The notes below the pieces were generated by a model. It saw nothing but the letters and a program-made list of their open reading frames with translations. It searched no databases and had not been told where the DNA came from. Below are positions 51,801 to 51,974 of a DNA stretch of 51,974 bases, one piece after another (position 1 is the stretch's first letter; the number at the start of each line of letters is the position of its first letter). The stretch is from Bacillus albus. GTDB taxonomy: Bacteria > Bacillota > Bacilli > Bacillales > Bacillaceae_G. The stretch covers positions 1 through 51,974 of the forward strand of contig NZ_MAOE01000093.1 in the NCBI RefSeq assembly GCF_001884185.1, written 5' to 3'. The position numbers and the translations under genes are program-made.

Positions 51801-51974
51801 CTTCTCACTCCTGTAAGTATAATTTTACCATCTCTTTCAATTATATCACTCTTATGTATGCTATATATTTAAATTTTCAATCGAATCTTCAGTTCTTTGT
51901 TTTCGCTTTGTAAAAATTGTATATTCAATAATTGTAATGATTCAAAGCCTAATACACTGATTGATATATATATA
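51801..51974. other. upstream region of the OLD gene, window edge
   Basis: A TATAAT on the minus strand at about 51843-51848 is a plausible -10 for the OLD gene. No coding region is seen; any partner gene would begin outside the window. Confidence 0.4.

Overview
The window looks like chromosome of the Bacillus cereus group. It is AT-rich with Gram-positive ribosome binding sites. Its left end holds the sigma-B locus in the B. cereus arrangement: rsbV-rsbW-sigB-orf4 followed by rsbY, with a convergent rsbK-rsbM pair encoding a hybrid kinase and a CheR-type methyltransferase, instead of the B. subtilis RsbRST stressosome. SLH-domain secreted proteins, three YjcZ-type micro-proteins and YVTN beta-propeller proteins also suit this group. 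All calls come from reading the sequence; no database was searched.

Region 1 (1-9.7 kb) is a general-stress island. Sigma-B-type promoters (GTTTAA, 13 bp, GGGTA-like) can be read in front of rsbV, in front of the ferritin-like orf4, and as a divergent pair at 534-619 that serves a 45-aa membrane peptide plus a YflT-type protein on one side and an 83-aa unknown on the other. A weaker one precedes a yflT-csbD pair. Region 2 (9.8-18 kb) has a decayed ORF, an alpha/beta hydrolase, two SLH proteins (one with a transglutaminase-like domain), a PadR-DUF2812 operon with visible operators, and small secreted or membrane proteins. Region 3 (18-20.4 kb) is a two-gene operon, an LLM flavin monooxygenase and an ATP-grasp ligase, behind a clear SAM-I riboswitch. 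Region 4 (20.7-26.3 kb) has small exported proteins and a dihydroxyacetone locus: fused DhaKL kinase, divergent DhaS activator and DhaQ co-activator, with a DhaS-type operator and a CcpA-like site between them. A decayed copy of the dhaL 3' end lies 4.6 kb away, at 18.1 kb.

Region 5 (26.4-31.1 kb) holds membrane proteins, two gene relics (one an internally deleted IS66 transposase) and a MarR-pssA-AtpI-like operon with a palindromic operator. Region 6 (31.2-35.9 kb) is a beta-glucoside operon (LicT-type antiterminator, PTS IIBCA, 6-phospho-beta-glucosidase) with two RAT/terminator modules and a cre-like site over the promoter. Region 7 (36-43 kb) has small membrane proteins, a tandem duplication of YVTN beta-propeller genes with repeated flanks, a GMC oxidoreductase and a CGNR-regulator/HPP-permease pair. 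Region 8 (43-52 kb) has an exported or membrane hydrolase, the third YjcZ gene, a PadR operon with two half-size permeases, a TetR/MFS efflux pair with a long inverted repeat, and an OLD-family ATPase/TOPRIM nuclease at the right edge.

The strongest leads are the SAM-riboswitch operon of unknown chemistry, the conserved leader shared by the three YjcZ genes, the MarR-controlled phospholipid operon, the PadR/split-permease operon and the solitary OLD nuclease. No tRNA, rRNA, CRISPR array, intact insertion sequence or prophage was seen.
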